Notes: generated by a model from the letters alone, not told the origin. A stretch of 64,000 nucleotides of DNA from Brevibacillus dissolubilis (GCF_006170445.1 NZ_VCNA01000002.1:124001-188000); one strand, 5' to 3'; counted from the stretch's first letter, positions 12,701-22,300 are shown. Program-made: numbers and translations.

Positions 12701-15700
12701 CCGTCCGAGATGATATGGTGCATGTTCAGAAGCAGGATGAACTCTTCATCCTCCAGCTGGATCAGATGGGCGCGCATCAATGGGCCTTCACTGATATCAA
12801 ACGGCTTGGCTGCATCTGCCAAAGCCAGCTGTTTCACATGCTCGTCCCGCTCTGCTGGGCTCAAGCCGCGCACATCATCGAATGGCAAGGTCTGCGGCAG
12901 ATGATCATGGATGAACTGAACAGCGTGTCCATCCTGCTCGCTGAAGGTGGTTCGCAGAGATTCATGACGTCTGACGATCTCATTCAAGCTTTGTTCGATC
13001 AGCTTGGCCGAAAGCGCCCCTCTCAGGCGAAAACCAACCGGGATGTTGTACATCGCACTGTTTGGCAGCAGTCGGTCGAAGAACCAGAGGCGCTGCTGTG
13101 CGTAGGACAATGGCAAACCCTCATGAGCACCGCGCTCAATTGGCTGAATCGGTGTCGCTTCCACCCGTCCTGCTCCACCGCTGCGCACGTATTGAATCCG
13201 CTCAGCCAGCTCAGCCACCGTCGGGCAGGTAAAAATATCCCGCAACGGCAAGTCAATCTGGAAACTCTTCACAATCCGCGACAGCATCTGTGTGGCAAAC
13301 AGGGAGTGACCACCCAGCTCAAAAAAGTTATCGTGAATCCCAACCCGCTCCACGGACAAAATCTGGGACCAGATTGATGCGACCAGCTCCTCTACCGGAT
13401 TTCGCGGGGCCGTGTAGCCGACACCGGTCTGTACGCTTCCGTCCGGCTCTGGGAGTGCTTTACGGTCGATCTTTCCACTGGAGGTCAGCGGGAATTGCTC
13501 CATCCGTACAAAATAGGCTGGGATCATATATTCAGGCAGTTCATTGCGCAGATATTCACGCAGAGCGCCTACGGTCCAATCCCGGTCGGAGATCAGGTAC
13601 GCACACAGGTAGGCCTGCTGCTGGTGATCGTTGCGGGCGACGACAATCGCGTCACGGATCGAGTCTGCTTGGATCAGCTTGGTTCTGATCTCATCGAGTT
13701 CGATCCGGTAGCCACGGATTTTTACCTGATGGTCGATCCGTCCGAGGTACTCGATCGTGCCATCAGCGGTGTAGCGCGCCAGGTCACCTGTTTTATACAG
13801 CTTTTCGCCCGGGTTGAACGGATGCGGCACGAATTTTTCATCGGTGAGGGCTTCATTCTTGAGATAGCCTCTCGCCAAGCCCGCTCCCGCGATACATAAT
13901 TCACCCGGCACACCCACAGGCTGCAATTGGTCGTGGAAGCTGATGATGTGCATCTGGATGTTTGGCAGCGGCTTCCCGATAGGCACTGGGTTGGTCTGGC
14001 CTGTTCTTGGCAACGAATAGTAGGTGGCATAGATGGTAGATTCGGTCGGACCGTAGATGTTTTCCAGTTTTACATCTGGCAACGCTTCATACACTTTATC
14101 TACCAGTTCAGCCGGCATCGCTTCGCCCGCTGCGAAGATGTACTTCAAGCGGTTGGCCTGCGGCTGTACTTGTACATAGTCGATAAACGGAATCAGCATA
14201 GACGGAACGAAGTTAGTGTGGGTCACTTGCTTTGATGCGATCGTGTCCCACATCTGGCGCGGGTCTTTTTCTGCGCCCGGTGCAAGAATCACCAGTCGTC
14301 CATGTCCCATGATCCAGCCAAAAATCTCTGCAACCGATACGTCAAACGTGTAGGTCGTCTTCAGCAGATACGCATCATCCGGGGCAAACGGATACAGCTC
14401 CTGCAACGCATAGAGAACATTCGTCAGGCTGGCGTGCTCGATCATGACCCCTTTTGGCTTGCCTGTGGAACCGGATGTATAGATCACATAAGCGAGGTTG
14501 TCACGCTGCTGCACGGTCGGCAGGTCTAAGGCATCGCCCTGATACAGTTCAGCCGCCTCCAGATCGATGACCTGATCGCCGAACTCTGCGTGACCGAGGT
14601 AGCGGTTCTGGGTAAGCAACAACTTGGCGCCACTGTCGTGCAGGATATATTCCACACGGTCCCGTGGGAATGTCGGATCGATCGGCAAGTAGGCTCCGCC
14701 TGCTTTGAAAATAGCTAAGATCGCGATGATCATCTCAGGCGAGCGGTCTGTCAGCATGGCGACGATGCTCTCTGGGCCTACTCCGCGTTCACGCAGGTGG
14801 CGGGCCAGCTGGTTGGCTTTTTCATTGACTTCCCGATAGGTCAGTGTCGTATCTTGCATCACCAGCGCGATCTCGTCAGGTGTCTCGCCTGCATACTGGG
14901 CGAACTTTTCATGCACCTGTTGATCGGTCGGATAATCCCGGTGAGTATCGTTAAAAGTGTCAAGCAGCGTGCGACTCTCCGCTTCTGTCACGATCTGCAG
15001 GTCACGGACAGGCATCTCTGGCGTTGCGATGATCTGTTCCATCATGGCGGTGAGATGCTCGCTGATGCTGGTCAAAAACGCTTCACTTACGGTAGTAGCG
15101 TTGTAGATATATTTGATCGTAAGAACCTGACTTGGGATAATCATCACGTTCAGGTCATAGTTGGTCTGTTCAAAAGAATCAAGACCTTCAATCTGATAGC
15201 CCAGCTCCAAGTCATTCAGACGGCCTAAGAACTCAGGGCCCATCGGAAAGTTCTGAAACAGCAGGATATGGTCGATCAGGTTCTGGTTTTTCGCCTGAAT
15301 ATCTGCCAAGGAAAGATAATGATAGCTTTCGAGGGACAGCGATGCTTGCTGAACTTGCTGCAGGATATCGGTGAATCTCTGTTCCGGACTCGATTGGACA
15401 CGTACCGGTACGGTATTGATGAAGAGACCCACGATTTTCTCTACGTTGTTCACCTCAGCAGGACGTCCTGATACGACAGAGCCGAAGACGGCGTCAGGTG
15501 TGTTGCTGTAGCGTTGGAGCATGAGTCCCCAGATGGTTTGGAAGAGACTGTTTAAGGTGACTTGGTATTTCTTCGCAACCTCGCTCAAGCCGCCAGTCAT
15601 TTTCTCATCGATCACAAAAACACGCTCTGCCTGCTGATGCCCCTTGCTCACCCCTGCTGACGGGACAAGCACGGTCGGCTCACAATCGCTTATGTATTCA

Positions 15701-16302
15701 TGCCAGGTGCGCTTGGCTTCGTCCTTGTCCTGTTCCTCCAGCCATTCGATATACGTGCTGTACGGATAGACAGGCTCCGGCCGAAGTGGTGCGCCCTGAC
15801 GCAGCTGCCCGTAGATCGTGAAAAAATCATTGAGAATGATCGGGATGCACCAGCCATCCATGATGATGTGATGGTGGCTCCAGATCAACAGCCAAGCATC
15901 CGCAGACGTCTTCACCGCACTCAGGCGGATGAGGACATCCTTGGACAAGTCAAACCCTTTTTGCCGGTCGAGACGGATGTATTCATCGAGTGCCGACTGT
16001 TTCGCCGCTTCATCCAGTGCGGATATATCGTGCACCTGGATCTGCGTCGTTCTTTCCTTGAGCACGATTTGACGCGGCTTCTGCACCTTTTCATGGATGA
16101 AGACGGTCCGTAGGCTGTCATAGCGTGCGATCAGCGCATTCAGGCTGGCTTCCAGCACGGTGGTGTCGACGTCCCCTTGGATGTTGATCCGTAATTGTTC
16201 AAAATACGCCTCTGTTCCTTTGTCCAAGAGGGAATGAAACAACATCCCCTCCTGCATCGGTGACAGAGGATAAATATTAGCGACTTTGTTGCTTGCCACC
16301 AA
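769..16302 (-). CDS. lgrB: NRPS, LgrB-like, four modules C-A-T-C-A-T-E-C-A-T-C-A-T-E
   Basis: A giant cytoplasmic peptide synthetase of about 5,180 residues with four elongation modules. Approximate limits: C 1-430, A 450-960, T 975-1040; C 1050-1480, A 1500-2010, T 2025-2090, E 2100-2540; C 2550-2990, A 3000-3510, T 3520-3590; C 3600-4040, A 4060-4570, T 4590-4650, E 4660-5120. All C and E domains keep HHxxxDG, and carrier motifs are LGGHSL before C and LGGDSI before E, the usual pattern. Adenylation codes read by eye are DVANFAIIYK (unassigned, small neutral residue suspected), DAWFLGHVVK (one change from the Leu code DAWFLGNVVK), DLFNNALTYK (recalled as Ala) and DAFWLGGTFK (Val). Domain order and length equal LgrB of linear gramicidin (Ala-D-Leu-Ala-D-Val). 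An AGGAGG at 16309-16314 favours TTG 16302 or GTG 16299 as start; an in-frame ATG at 16320 overlaps that site. Confidence 0.95.
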   Translation of the reverse strand: MVASNKVANIYPLSPMQEGMLFHSLLDKGTEAYFEQLRINIQGDVDTTVLEASLNALIARYDSLRTVFIHEKVQKPRQIVLKERTTQIQVHDISALDEAAKQSALDEYIRLDRQKGFDLSKDVLIRLSAVKTSADAWLLIWSHHHIIMDGWCIPIILNDFFTIYGQLRQGAPLRPEPVYPYSTYIEWLEEQDKDEAKRTWHEYISDCEPTVLVPSAGVSKGHQQAERVFVIDEKMTGGLSEVAKKYQVTLNSLFQTIWGLMLQRYSNTPDAVFGSVVSGRPAEVNNVEKIVGLFINTVPVRVQSSPEQRFTDILQQVQQASLSLESYHYLSLADIQAKNQNLIDHILLFQNFPMGPEFLGRLNDLELGYQIEGLDSFEQTNYDLNVMIIPSQVLTIKYIYNATTVSEAFLTSISEHLTAMMEQIIATPEMPVRDLQIVTEAESRTLLDTFNDTHRDYPTDQQVHEKFAQYAGETPDEIALVMQDTTLTYREVNEKANQLARHLRERGVGPESIVAMLTDRSPEMIIAILAIFKAGGAYLPIDPTFPRDRVEYILHDSGAKLLLTQNRYLGHAEFGDQVIDLEAAELYQGDALDLPTVQQRDNLAYVIYTSGSTGKPKGVMIEHASLTNVLYALQELYPFAPDDAYLLKTTYTFDVSVAEIFGWIMGHGRLVILAPGAEKDPRQMWDTIASKQVTHTNFVPSMLIPFIDYVQVQPQANRLKYIFAAGEAMPAELVDKVYEALPDVKLENIYGPTESTIYATYYSLPRTGQTNPVPIGKPLPNIQMHIISFHDQLQPVGVPGELCIAGAGLARGYLKNEALTDEKFVPHPFNPGEKLYKTGDLARYTADGTIEYLGRIDHQVKIRGYRIELDEIRTKLIQADSIRDAIVVARNDHQQQAYLCAYLISDRDWTVGALREYLRNELPEYMIPAYFVRMEQFPLTSSGKIDRKALPEPDGSVQTGVGYTAPRNPVEELVASIWSQILSVERVGIHDNFFELGGHSLFATQMLSRIVKSFQIDLPLRDIFTCPTVAELAERIQYVRSGGAGRVEATPIQPIERGAHEGLPLSYAQQRLWFFDRLLPNSAMYNIPVGFRLRGALSAKLIEQSLNEIVRRHESLRTTFSEQDGHAVQFIHDHLPQTLPFDDVRGLSPAERDEHVKQLALADAAKPFDISEGPLMRAHLIQLEDEEFILLLNMHHIISDGWSMDILVDELGALYDSYAKGQEPALSELPIQYADFAAWQRGTLQNEVVENQLGYWKKQLGGAEPILPLPTDRPRPPVQSYQGSQVRFTVPREVALKLHALSRQEGVTLYMTLLAAFKSLLYRYTSTEDIIVGTPVAGRNRQDIEGLIGFFVNTLALRTQMSGESTFLDVMSRVRETAFDAFSNQDVPFEKLVDELQLERSLSYSPLFQVMFSVQNASTGVREQDTISIQPLEFTANQTSKFDLSLTMIEGEDGMQGVLEYSTDLFDTTTVERMAGHMSTLLTSIVQQPKQKIGLLPIMQESEKAHLLQTLNHTDVATAAGATDASVNTVLELFQKVVAQHPNQPAVLEGSGSITYDMLDRRANQLAHYLQKQGIGSESLVGICVERSVEMFVGLLGIIKAGGAYVPMDPAYPQDRLAYMMQDAQMQIVLTQERLLDKLPEGAAKLICLDRDYSIIAEESEQAPETKLTPESLAYVIYTSGSTGLPKGVEIEHGSLLHLVRWHQRAYDVTPADHATQMAGTAFDASVWEIWPYLTKGAAIHLPPEEIRLSPEQLRDWMVEKNVTISFLPTALAENMLTLDWPTDTALRYLLTGGDKLHQYPAPHLPFTLINHYGPTENTVVATAGIVPVQAGQTAAPTIGRPIDHVQVYVLDDYRQPVPIGVVGELYIGGGSVARGYLNRPDLTAERFVADPFAGKSGASLYRTGDLVRYLADGTIEFIGRADNQVSIRGFRVELGEIETALYAQAGIRETVVTVREDMPGNKRLIAYIVLDAGQEIEGSSLRLALKETLPDYMVPSAFVIMDSLPLTPNGKVDRKALPVPDYSTPGLDGAFIEPTTLIEKQMAEIWKQVLGVEQIGVHDNFFELGGDSILCIQIVSKAKQSGLLITPKHVFDHQTIAELAVTVQTVEEKPQVLAEQSVVTGEVPFTPIQKWFVDQEHANIHHWNQSVMLAIHNPLDPAKLEKALAALLQHHDALRLRIQQVNGVWEQVNAGLTDTVPLQVENLADLAVTEQESRMREIADEAQASLNLTDGPLVRAVYFQSGTGHDDRLFIAIHHMAVDGVSWRIIMEDLQLAYQQVSNGQEVRLPAKTTSFKQWSEQLTAYAQTVDLPDYWNKLDATNLPTLTADHAEGFNTEADTVQITLALDAEETQALLQEIPSKYRTQMNDVLLSALTKVICGWTNQNRLYLTMEGHGREGIIEGADLSRTVGWFTSMYPVLLRMEPAKTWGDTLKSVKEQLRQIPDKGITYGISRYLRDQTQEAESADADHQSLPQPPISFNYLGQFGQARTDEAALYQLIPNWSDRNVYGAEQRAHLIDVNSSIMGDQLQVTWMYSRATFQSDTLEKLAHEYMQALREIIAHCRTEEAGGYTASDFPLARLNQRSIDRYLGQDRQIENVYPLTPLQEGMLFHSLYAQDGGDYVVQLAMKCSTKLDVEAFEQAWQKVVERHAILRTSFIWEGLEQPHQIVRKNVSAVIEHHDWRGVPEAEREEKLQAYLADDRKRSFDITTAPLMRWALIRFGDDEYRFVWSFHHVLLDGWSTPLVLGDWQTYYRAIVEGREAGLGAVPPFAHYIAWLQGRDQQEAQEYWHSQLRGFTTPTPLGMGRAGSTSLQEKVYAEQSIYVPADVTNRLQSFARTYHVTFNTLVQGAWALILSRYSGEQDILFGATGSGRPTDLAGVQDMIGLFINTLPLRVWLDPEDTVLNWLTTLQNNQLEMRQYEFTSLVDVQGWSDMPRGTSLFDSILVFENYLVGPIGEQQELDLDLTDVQAVEQTNYPLTLVASPGAETLLKLIYDTNRFDPSAVEKVLTHLSIALEEMVREPQQKLSSLTLVSEEEQHKLLVEWNHTAQEYSRDLMMHQLVERQAERTPDEIALIVGEERLTYNQLNQRANQLAHYLRKQGIGPEVLVGVCTERTVEMIVGLLAIIKAGGAYVPIDPAYPQDRIAYMLADAKAPVLLTQESLVAGLPQHQAQIIRLDTDWEQIALQPTDNLENQTKINNLAYVIYTSGSTGNPKGVAIEHRSVIAFLAWAEQTFSAEEMQGVLAVTSICFDLSVFEIFSTLSRGGKLILADNALHLASLPAADEVTLINTVPSAARELLRIDAIPTTVRVVNLAGEPLSNTLSQQLYERDHIEKVYNLYGPSEDTTYSTYSLVQKGADTEPTIGRPLSNTQVYILDAHMQPVPAGLPGELYIAGDGLARGYLHRPDLTAERFLPNPFSTDPQARMYKTGDLVRYLPDTQIEYLGRIDHQVKVRGYRIELGELEAVLRQHPVVQEAVVMARENPTGDKRLVAYLTASEDQTAEEIKELNRWLKAKLPEFMVPSLLVWLEAMPLTPNGKIDRKLLPEPDWSAVTTERGYVAPRNPMEEMIATIWSDILLVPQVGIHDNFFELGGHSLLATQVVSRLREAFGVNVQLRTLFEQATVAELSRRVASLIQGDEETALTPIPAVSREQQLPLSFAQQRLWFFDRFMPEHALYNIPGALRLSGNVNIEAWRRSLEAIIARHESLRTTFTDHDGHAVQVIHPDTDWTLELVDLRDLASEEQEAEVQRLMAEDARRPFDLGHGPLLRTSLIRIGEEEYIFLFNMHHIISDGWSIGVFLRELTALYEAFCQGEEATLTALPIQYADFAAWQREWLSGETLEQQLAYWKQKLSGSEPVLQLPTDRPRPAAQSYEGAQYTVLLPKDLLHRLQTLSRNENATLFMTLLAAYQTLLYRYSGQPDILVGSPVAGRNRQETEGLIGFFVNTLVLRTDLSGEPTFRELLARVRETSLEAYAHQDLPFEKLVDELQLERSLSYSPLFQVMFVLQNFDAALPETAGVSLTPFDNSEHLVTSKFDLTLTMYEEEDGLRAMFEYNTALFDAETITRMTTHFDRLLNEIAVNPERSIDRLPLLSTTENETLLTEWSQTSTNELREKTVDQLFHEAATNWHDRPAIAAGDETISYAELERRANQVANYLCKMGVGTGSLVGISAERSVEMIAGLLGILKAGGAYVPLDPAYPQERLAYMMEDAQVSILLTQADLIGKLPVGERTVICLDRDWNAIAQESTEAPSIEGATSDRLAYVIYTSGSTGTPKGVLTPHRGIVRLVTNTNFVTISEKDVFLQASTVSFDAATFEIWGALLNGAKLVLMPPHLPSLEEIGEAVQKHQVTTMWLTAGLFTLLVDTQVEYLRGVRQLLVGGDVVSVPHVRKALTIDGLQIINGYGPTETTTFACCYPVTELPEQMASLPIGRPIQNTSVYILDKHMQPVPTGVPGELYIGGAGLALGYLNNPDMTAERFVADPFSDNPQARLYKTGDLVRYLPDGTIEFIGRIDQQVKIRGFRIELGEIETLLVKHPAVQDAVVIVRQDDGAKKQLVAYVVAESEAEVRTQELRLYFKEHLPDYMIPSAFVLMDTLPLTPNGKVDRKALPAPVIERVESDPDHAEPLSQIEQKLTEIWCAVLRMDRIGIHDNFFELGGDSIISIQIVARANQSGLRLTPKHMFDHQTIAELAKVVGQSMASKGEQGLVSGEVAFLPIQSWFFEQELPTPHHWNQSMLVSVNRQLNTSLLEKAIAQLTAQHDTLRLRFTQTDGEWKQVHAEWSEQVPLRTVDLTQLALAEQTAEIERIAEETQASLNLADGPIFRIVHFDLGPEQKGRLLIVIHHLVVDGVSWRIILEDLQAAYEQAESTGKVQLAPKTTSYKQWAEECRAYVQSERVLPEQAYWLAACEDLATYQAPVYDHSLNLEGHSDTWKVELDAEETNELLQTIPTRYRTQINDVLLTALSLAHAEWSGQPSVLVHLEGHGREELSESTDLSRTVGWFTSMYPVLLDHKGEASPVDALRVIKEQLQSIPNKGIGYGLLRYLSPDAEVTARLKSIPHAPISFNYLGQFNQMDDEKALFGFASESRGANISPDAKRPHLIDVVSAVEEGKLIVSWIYNTQLLDSSRIEKLAAGYMEALRSIIRFDAQKQTFSAADFEDSDLSQASLNKVLSKLKKRKGK

Positions 16303-16308
16303 AGCTCT

Positions 16309-16314
16309 CCTCCT
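16309..16314 (-). promoter_or_regulatory. AGGAGG ribosome binding site of the LgrB-like gene
   Basis: A perfect AGGAGG sits 6 nt before a TTG (16302) and 9 nt before a GTG (16299). It lies inside the reading frame opened by the ATG at 16320, so the internal TTG or GTG is the more likely start. Confidence 0.7.
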
Positions 16315-16333
16315 ATCCATTCATTACAGCAGA

Positions 16334-19300
16334 TTACAAATCTCCAATGAGATCAAAAATATCGTCCATTTCTTCCATGGTCAGTTCTTTGTCCGACATA
16401 TCGCTTGGGGTCAGTTCGGCGCTCTCTTTTCCCATGCAATGTGCGGTGACCGCTGCCAGATGTGCGGCAAATCGGTTGAGCAATTGGTTCATCGTCTGCT
16501 CGGCATATTCGTGGCTGTTGTAGTTGACATGGATGGTAAGCTGTCCGCCCACGGTCATAGCATACATGTCCAGCTTATGCATCCGTTCGCAGTTGGAGCC
16601 AAACACTGCTCCTGTGGATAACTCTGATCGGCTGAACAGCTCTGTATTCAGGTCTGTATCGAATTGTCCCAGATAGTTAAACACGATCTCAGGCTTCGGT
16701 TGTCCGGCAAAATCCCCTGTCCATTCCTGAGAGCTCAGATACTTCAGAATCGAGTAACCAATCCCTTTATGCGGAATCGCGCGAATCGTCTCTTTGACCT
16801 GTTTGATCTGATCAGACAGCGGCTGTCCGCTTGCCATATCCAGTGCTACCGGGAACAGAGAGGTGAACCAGCCGATCGTGCGGGCGATGGAGATTCCTTT
16901 GATCACATCTTCCCGTCCATGACCCTCCATGAACACCTTGACTGTGGAGCTCCCTGTCCACTCCTTGAACGTTAGACCAAGCGCGACCAGCAAGAGGTCA
17001 TTGATCTCGGTCTGGTAAGCCTGATGAGCGTGACGCAACAGGTTTTGTGTCTCCTCTGCCGTGAGCTGCACGGTAGCTGTTCGGGTATCCTTCTCCAGAT
17101 TGGAGGCAGCCGTCTGATCTGTCGGGAGCGGCTCGGTCGGGATCGCCTCGATGTTCTTCCAGTAGTCGAGCTCTTGCTGCATTTTTTTGCTGTTGGCGTA
17201 TTGTTGCAGCTCTTGGGCCCATGTCTGGAAGGAATGAGTCTTCTCTTGGAAAAGAATCGGCTTGCCTTCCGCAGCCTGCTGGTAGCCCGTACCGAAATCT
17301 TCAAACAGAATGCGCCAGGACACACCGTCTACGACAAGGTGGTGAATCGCGATGAGGAGATGATCTCCATCTTGGGTCTGGAAAAGTGCAACCTTGACCA
17401 GCGGCCCTTCGTCTAGAGAGATACCAGCTTGTACACGGGTCGCTTCTTCCTCGATCTGTCGTGCTGCATCCAATATATCGCTATGGGTGAGATCATAAAC
17501 CTGGCACGAGTACAATTCGCCTTCTTTCAATCCGCGGTTGATCTGCACGACTTCGTTCTCATTGACTCGATAAACCATCCGCAGTGCATCATGATGCTCC
17601 ACGATCTTCTCCATCGTCTGCTTCACAAGCGTCAGATCGAAGCCTTCTTTGCGGTAGATCATCATCGCTTGGTTCCAATGGTGAGCATCTGTCTTCACAC
17701 GGTCGAAAAAGTATCGCTGGATCGGTGTCAGCAGGACTTCCCCAGTCACAGCCTGTTGATCTATCGTCAATTGGCTGGATACGAGGTGTGGAACCAGCTG
17801 ACTGATCGTCGGGTATTTGAACAGATCCTTGACAAGCATCTGCAGGTGCAGCTTGTGCAGGCGTGACATGATCTGGAGTCCCTTGATCGAATCTCCGCCG
17901 AGTTCAAAGAAATTATCCAGAATCCCGACCTTCTCTAGGCCCAATACATCTGCCCAGATCTGGGCTACCTGTTCCTCTGTTTTGGTTCGCGGAGCGAAAT
18001 ATTCGACACCACGTTGCACACTGTCGTTTGGTTCAGGGAGTGCTTTGCGGTCGATTTTGCCGCTGGACGTTAACGGGAACTGCTCCATCTGTACGAAATG
18101 GGCAGGAATCATATAATCTGGAAGCTCTTTGCGCAGAAGCTCCCGTAATTCTCCCACTGTCCACTCCCGGTCTGACAACAGATATCCACAGAGATAAGCT
18201 TGACCGTTCTGATCCGTACGGGCCATGACGACCGCATCCCGGATCGAATCTTCTTGAATGAGCTGGTTGCGGATCTCATCGAGCTCGATCCGGTATCCAC
18301 GGATTTTGACCTGATGATCGATCCGGCCAAGGTACTCGATCTCGCCGTCTTCACGGAATCTGGCGAGGTCTCCGGTTCTGTAAAGCTTTTTGCCCGGTTC
18401 AAATGGGTGAGGAACGAATTTTTCATCGGTCAGTGCTTGGTTATTGAGATAGCCTCGTGCCAAGCTGGTCCCGGCGATACAGAGTTCACCCAAAACCCCA
18501 ATCGGCAGCATCTGATCCTCTTTGCTCAGGATGTACATCTGGATATTGGCTAACGGCTTGCCGATTGGCACTGGATGCTCGACCAGACCTTTTGGCAACG
18601 CATATTTGGTGGCATAGATCGTCGACTCTGTCGGGCCATAGATATTTTCCAGCTTGACATCTGGCAGCACCTGATAGACGTTCTGCACCAGATCAGCAGG
18701 GATCGCTTCTCCGGCTGCAAAAATATAGCGCAGGCGGCTTCGCTCGGGCCGCTCCACATAATCGACGAACGGAGACAGCATCGACGGGACAAAATTCGTG
18801 TGGGTCACTTGATGCTCCACAATCGTCTGCCAGATCTGCATCGGATTCTTCTCAGCACCCGGCTCCAAAATGACCAGTCTGCCATGTCCCATCACCCAAC
18901 CGAAGATTTCGGCGACCGATACGTCAAAGGTATAGGTGGTTTTCAGCAGATACGCGTCATCTGGCAAGAAAGGATATTCTTCCTGCAGTGCATGCAAGAT
19001 GTTCATCAAGGAGGCGTGCTCGATCATGACCCCTTTTGGCTTGCCGGTAGAGCCGGATGTATAGATCACATAGGCGAGGTGATTCAGCTGATTGACCGTT
19101 GGCAGATTACTTGTCTCTTCTGCATAGGTACGGCTGTCGTTGAGATCGAAGACAGGTACGGTGACCTTCACTTTTGCCATGTGACGGTTCTGCGTGAGCA
19201 GGCATTTGCTCTGGGAGTCTTGGACGATATAGGCGATGCGGTCCTCCGGATTTTCCGGGTCAATCGGCAGATAAGCCGCTCCTGCTTTGAGAATCCCGAA

Positions 19301-22300
19301 AATCCCGACCAGCATCTCTACCGAGCGCTCTACCAAGATGGATACCAAGTCTTCTGGTTGTACACCGAATTCGCGCAGCGTGTGGGCCAATTGGTTCGCT
19401 CTCTCGTTGAGCTCACGGTAGGTGACGGTCTGGTTGTCGCAGACGAGTGCGATCCTATCTGGTGTCGTCTCTGCCAGTGATTCAAAAATCTGCTGGACAG
19501 TGCGGTCTGTCGGATACGCGCGTGCTGTATCGTTGACCAGCTGGAACAGCTCATCTTGCTGTCCGTCTGTGATCAGGCGCAATTCCTTAACCGGTTGACC
19601 TGTACCGCTGATCATCTGCTTCAAGATATGATGGAACTGCTTCATCAGCTGGATCAGCATCTCTTCGCTGAACAGGTTGGTATTGTATTCCCACATGATG
19701 TGCAGCTCGTTATGCTTCTCTTCGGCCTCCAGTGTCAGGTCGAACTTGCTGATGCCGTTGTTGATATGCTGCTGACGGTCTTCCAAGCCATAGCCCGGCG
19801 TATTTTGCAGGATAAACATCACGTCGAACAGCGGATGGCGGTTGTTCTCGCGTCGGGCCGATGAGACCTCGACGATTTTTTCAAACGGAACATATTGATT
19901 CTGCAAGGCTTGCAGGACGATTCTCTTGACCTGCTGCAGGTTTGTGGATAAGTCCCCTTCGTCATCGACTGTGACCAGCATCGGCAGGGTGTTGACGAAC
20001 ATTCCGATGACCGGAAAAATATCAGGATGCTGACGTCCATCCATGACCGTCCCGACCACTACCTGACTTTCATCTCTGCTGTACTTGGACAGCCAGGTCG
20101 AAACCATCGTCAGGAGCATCATGTACAGGGTCACATCGTGGGAAGCCGCCAGATCTTTGATTTTTTTCGTGACCTCGGCAGGCAGGATCAGTGTCTTCAC
20201 CGCTCCGTCATAGGTCATCTCCAACGGCCTCTTTTTCGTCGGCAGTGCGGTGACAGGAAGCTCATCCTGCAGTCGGTTCTGCCAGTAGGTCAGTTGGTTT
20301 TGATAATCGTCGCTCTGCTCCCATTCCTGCTGCCAGTAGACAAAATCGGTATAGGTCAAATCGATTGGAGCCAGTTCTTTTTGATCGAGCAGCTCCTGCA
20401 ATTCACGCAGAAAGATCGATTTGGACAGGCCATCCAGCACGATATGGTGAGAATCGATCCACAGGATGGATTGATGTTCGGTGGTGATCAGGCAGGCCCG
20501 CAGCAGTGGCCCCTCAGCCAGATCAAACGGTTGCACTAGTTTCTGCAGAATCGCCGGTACGCCGATGGTGGTGGTCTGCTCCCTCATCAGGGTAAAGTCG
20601 CTGTGTGTATTGATTTTCTTGACCACACGGCCATCTGCCAGGTGATATGTACTGCGGAAGCCTTCATGTCTGGCAACGATCTGCTGCAACGCGGCTTCCA
20701 GCGCCTCTGGAGTCAGCTCAGACGTCAGCTCCACTTGGAACGTGACATTATAGGCAATCGATTCAGGGTCTTGCAGCTGGATGGCATACATGCGCCGCTC
20801 TACCGAAGAGACCTCATAACTGGATTGTTCCAGGGCTTTTGTAATTGGCCGCACATTTTGAGTAACTTGTTGCTGAAGAACAGGTTTGAGCTTGCGAATG
20901 GAAGGGTATGTAAATAATTGTTCGTAGGTGAGTTCAAAACCGTTGGCACGCATTTGATGAATCAACTGAATCACCTTGATCGAATCACCGCCGCACTCCA
21001 AAAAGCTGTCCGTCACACTTATCTGGGCAACACCCAGTACCGCGCTCCAGATCGCTGCAATCTTCTCTTCCAGCTCATCTGTCGGAGCGATGTATTCTTG
21101 AGCCTGTTGGGCAAGCAGCCCTGCATCCACGTCCGGCAATGCCCGGCGATCCACTTTTCCGTTGGGAGTCAGCGGCAGCTCGTCCAACTGGATAAAGAAA
21201 CGTGGCATCATATAGTCCGGCAGCCCCTCAGCCAGTTCCACCCTCAGCTCAGATGGCGACAACTCTTCATCTGTCACATAATAGCCGACCAGATACTTAT
21301 GCTTGTTCTCATCCTCCTTCACCCCGACCGCACCGAGCTTCACCTTCGGATGCTGGATCAGGAATGACTCCACTTCTCCCGGCTCGATCCGATATCCACG
21401 GATTTTGACCAGATTGTCGATGCGTCCCAAGTACTCGACATTCCCGTCAGGCAGCCAGCGCGCAATATCGCCTGTCCGATACATTCTCTCTCCTGTATAC
21501 GGGTTGGTGATGAACTTCTCATTCGTCAGTTCAGGACGATTGACATAACCATATCCGACCCCCTCACCTAAGATGAACAGCTCTCCTTCCACGCCGACCG
21601 GCTGAATCGCCAGTTTCTCATCCAAGATCAGTACCCGTGCATTATCAATCGGTTTTCCAATCGGTGTGTTCACATACGAACGATCTACATGATAGGTCGT
21701 GGTCCCGATCGTACATTCCGTAGGCCCATACCCGTTGTACAGACGATAGCTGCTGTGTTCGTTCCAGCCCTTGAGCGCATCCCCACCTGCGATCACTACC
21801 CGCAGGCTGTTATTTTGGAGCAGCAGGAACTGTTCACATACCGCTGTCGGGAAAAAGTTGATCGTGATTCCGTTCTCCTCGAAGTATTGATTCAGCGCCT
21901 CCAAGTCATATCTCATCTCAGTCGGGATGATGTAGAGGCAAGCCCCCGCGATCAGATACGGGAACACGTCCCACAAGAACCCATCAAAGCTAAAGCTCGA
22001 ATACACACCTGTACGGTCCGCTTCTGTCACGTCAAAATAATCCGCATGCCAGCAGCTGAAGTTCACCAGATTGTGATGCTTGATCATGACCCCTTTGGCA
22101 AGCCCTGTGGAGCCAGAGGTATAGATCACGTACGCCAGGTCATCCCGCGTAGTGACAGGTGCAGGATTCTCGATCGATTCGGAATAGCTGCTCTCTTCCC
22201 ACATGTCGATGATCTCACCTGAGAAGGGAGCCTGATTGATCAGCGGAGTCTGTGTCAGCAGCACAGTCGCACCACAATCCCCCAGAATATAGCTGATCCT

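Noticed and set aside
16303-16320. ATG at 16320 as start of the LgrB-like gene
   Set aside because: The only good AGGAGG lies after it; TTG 16302 or GTG 16299 fit better. The difference is six or seven codons.
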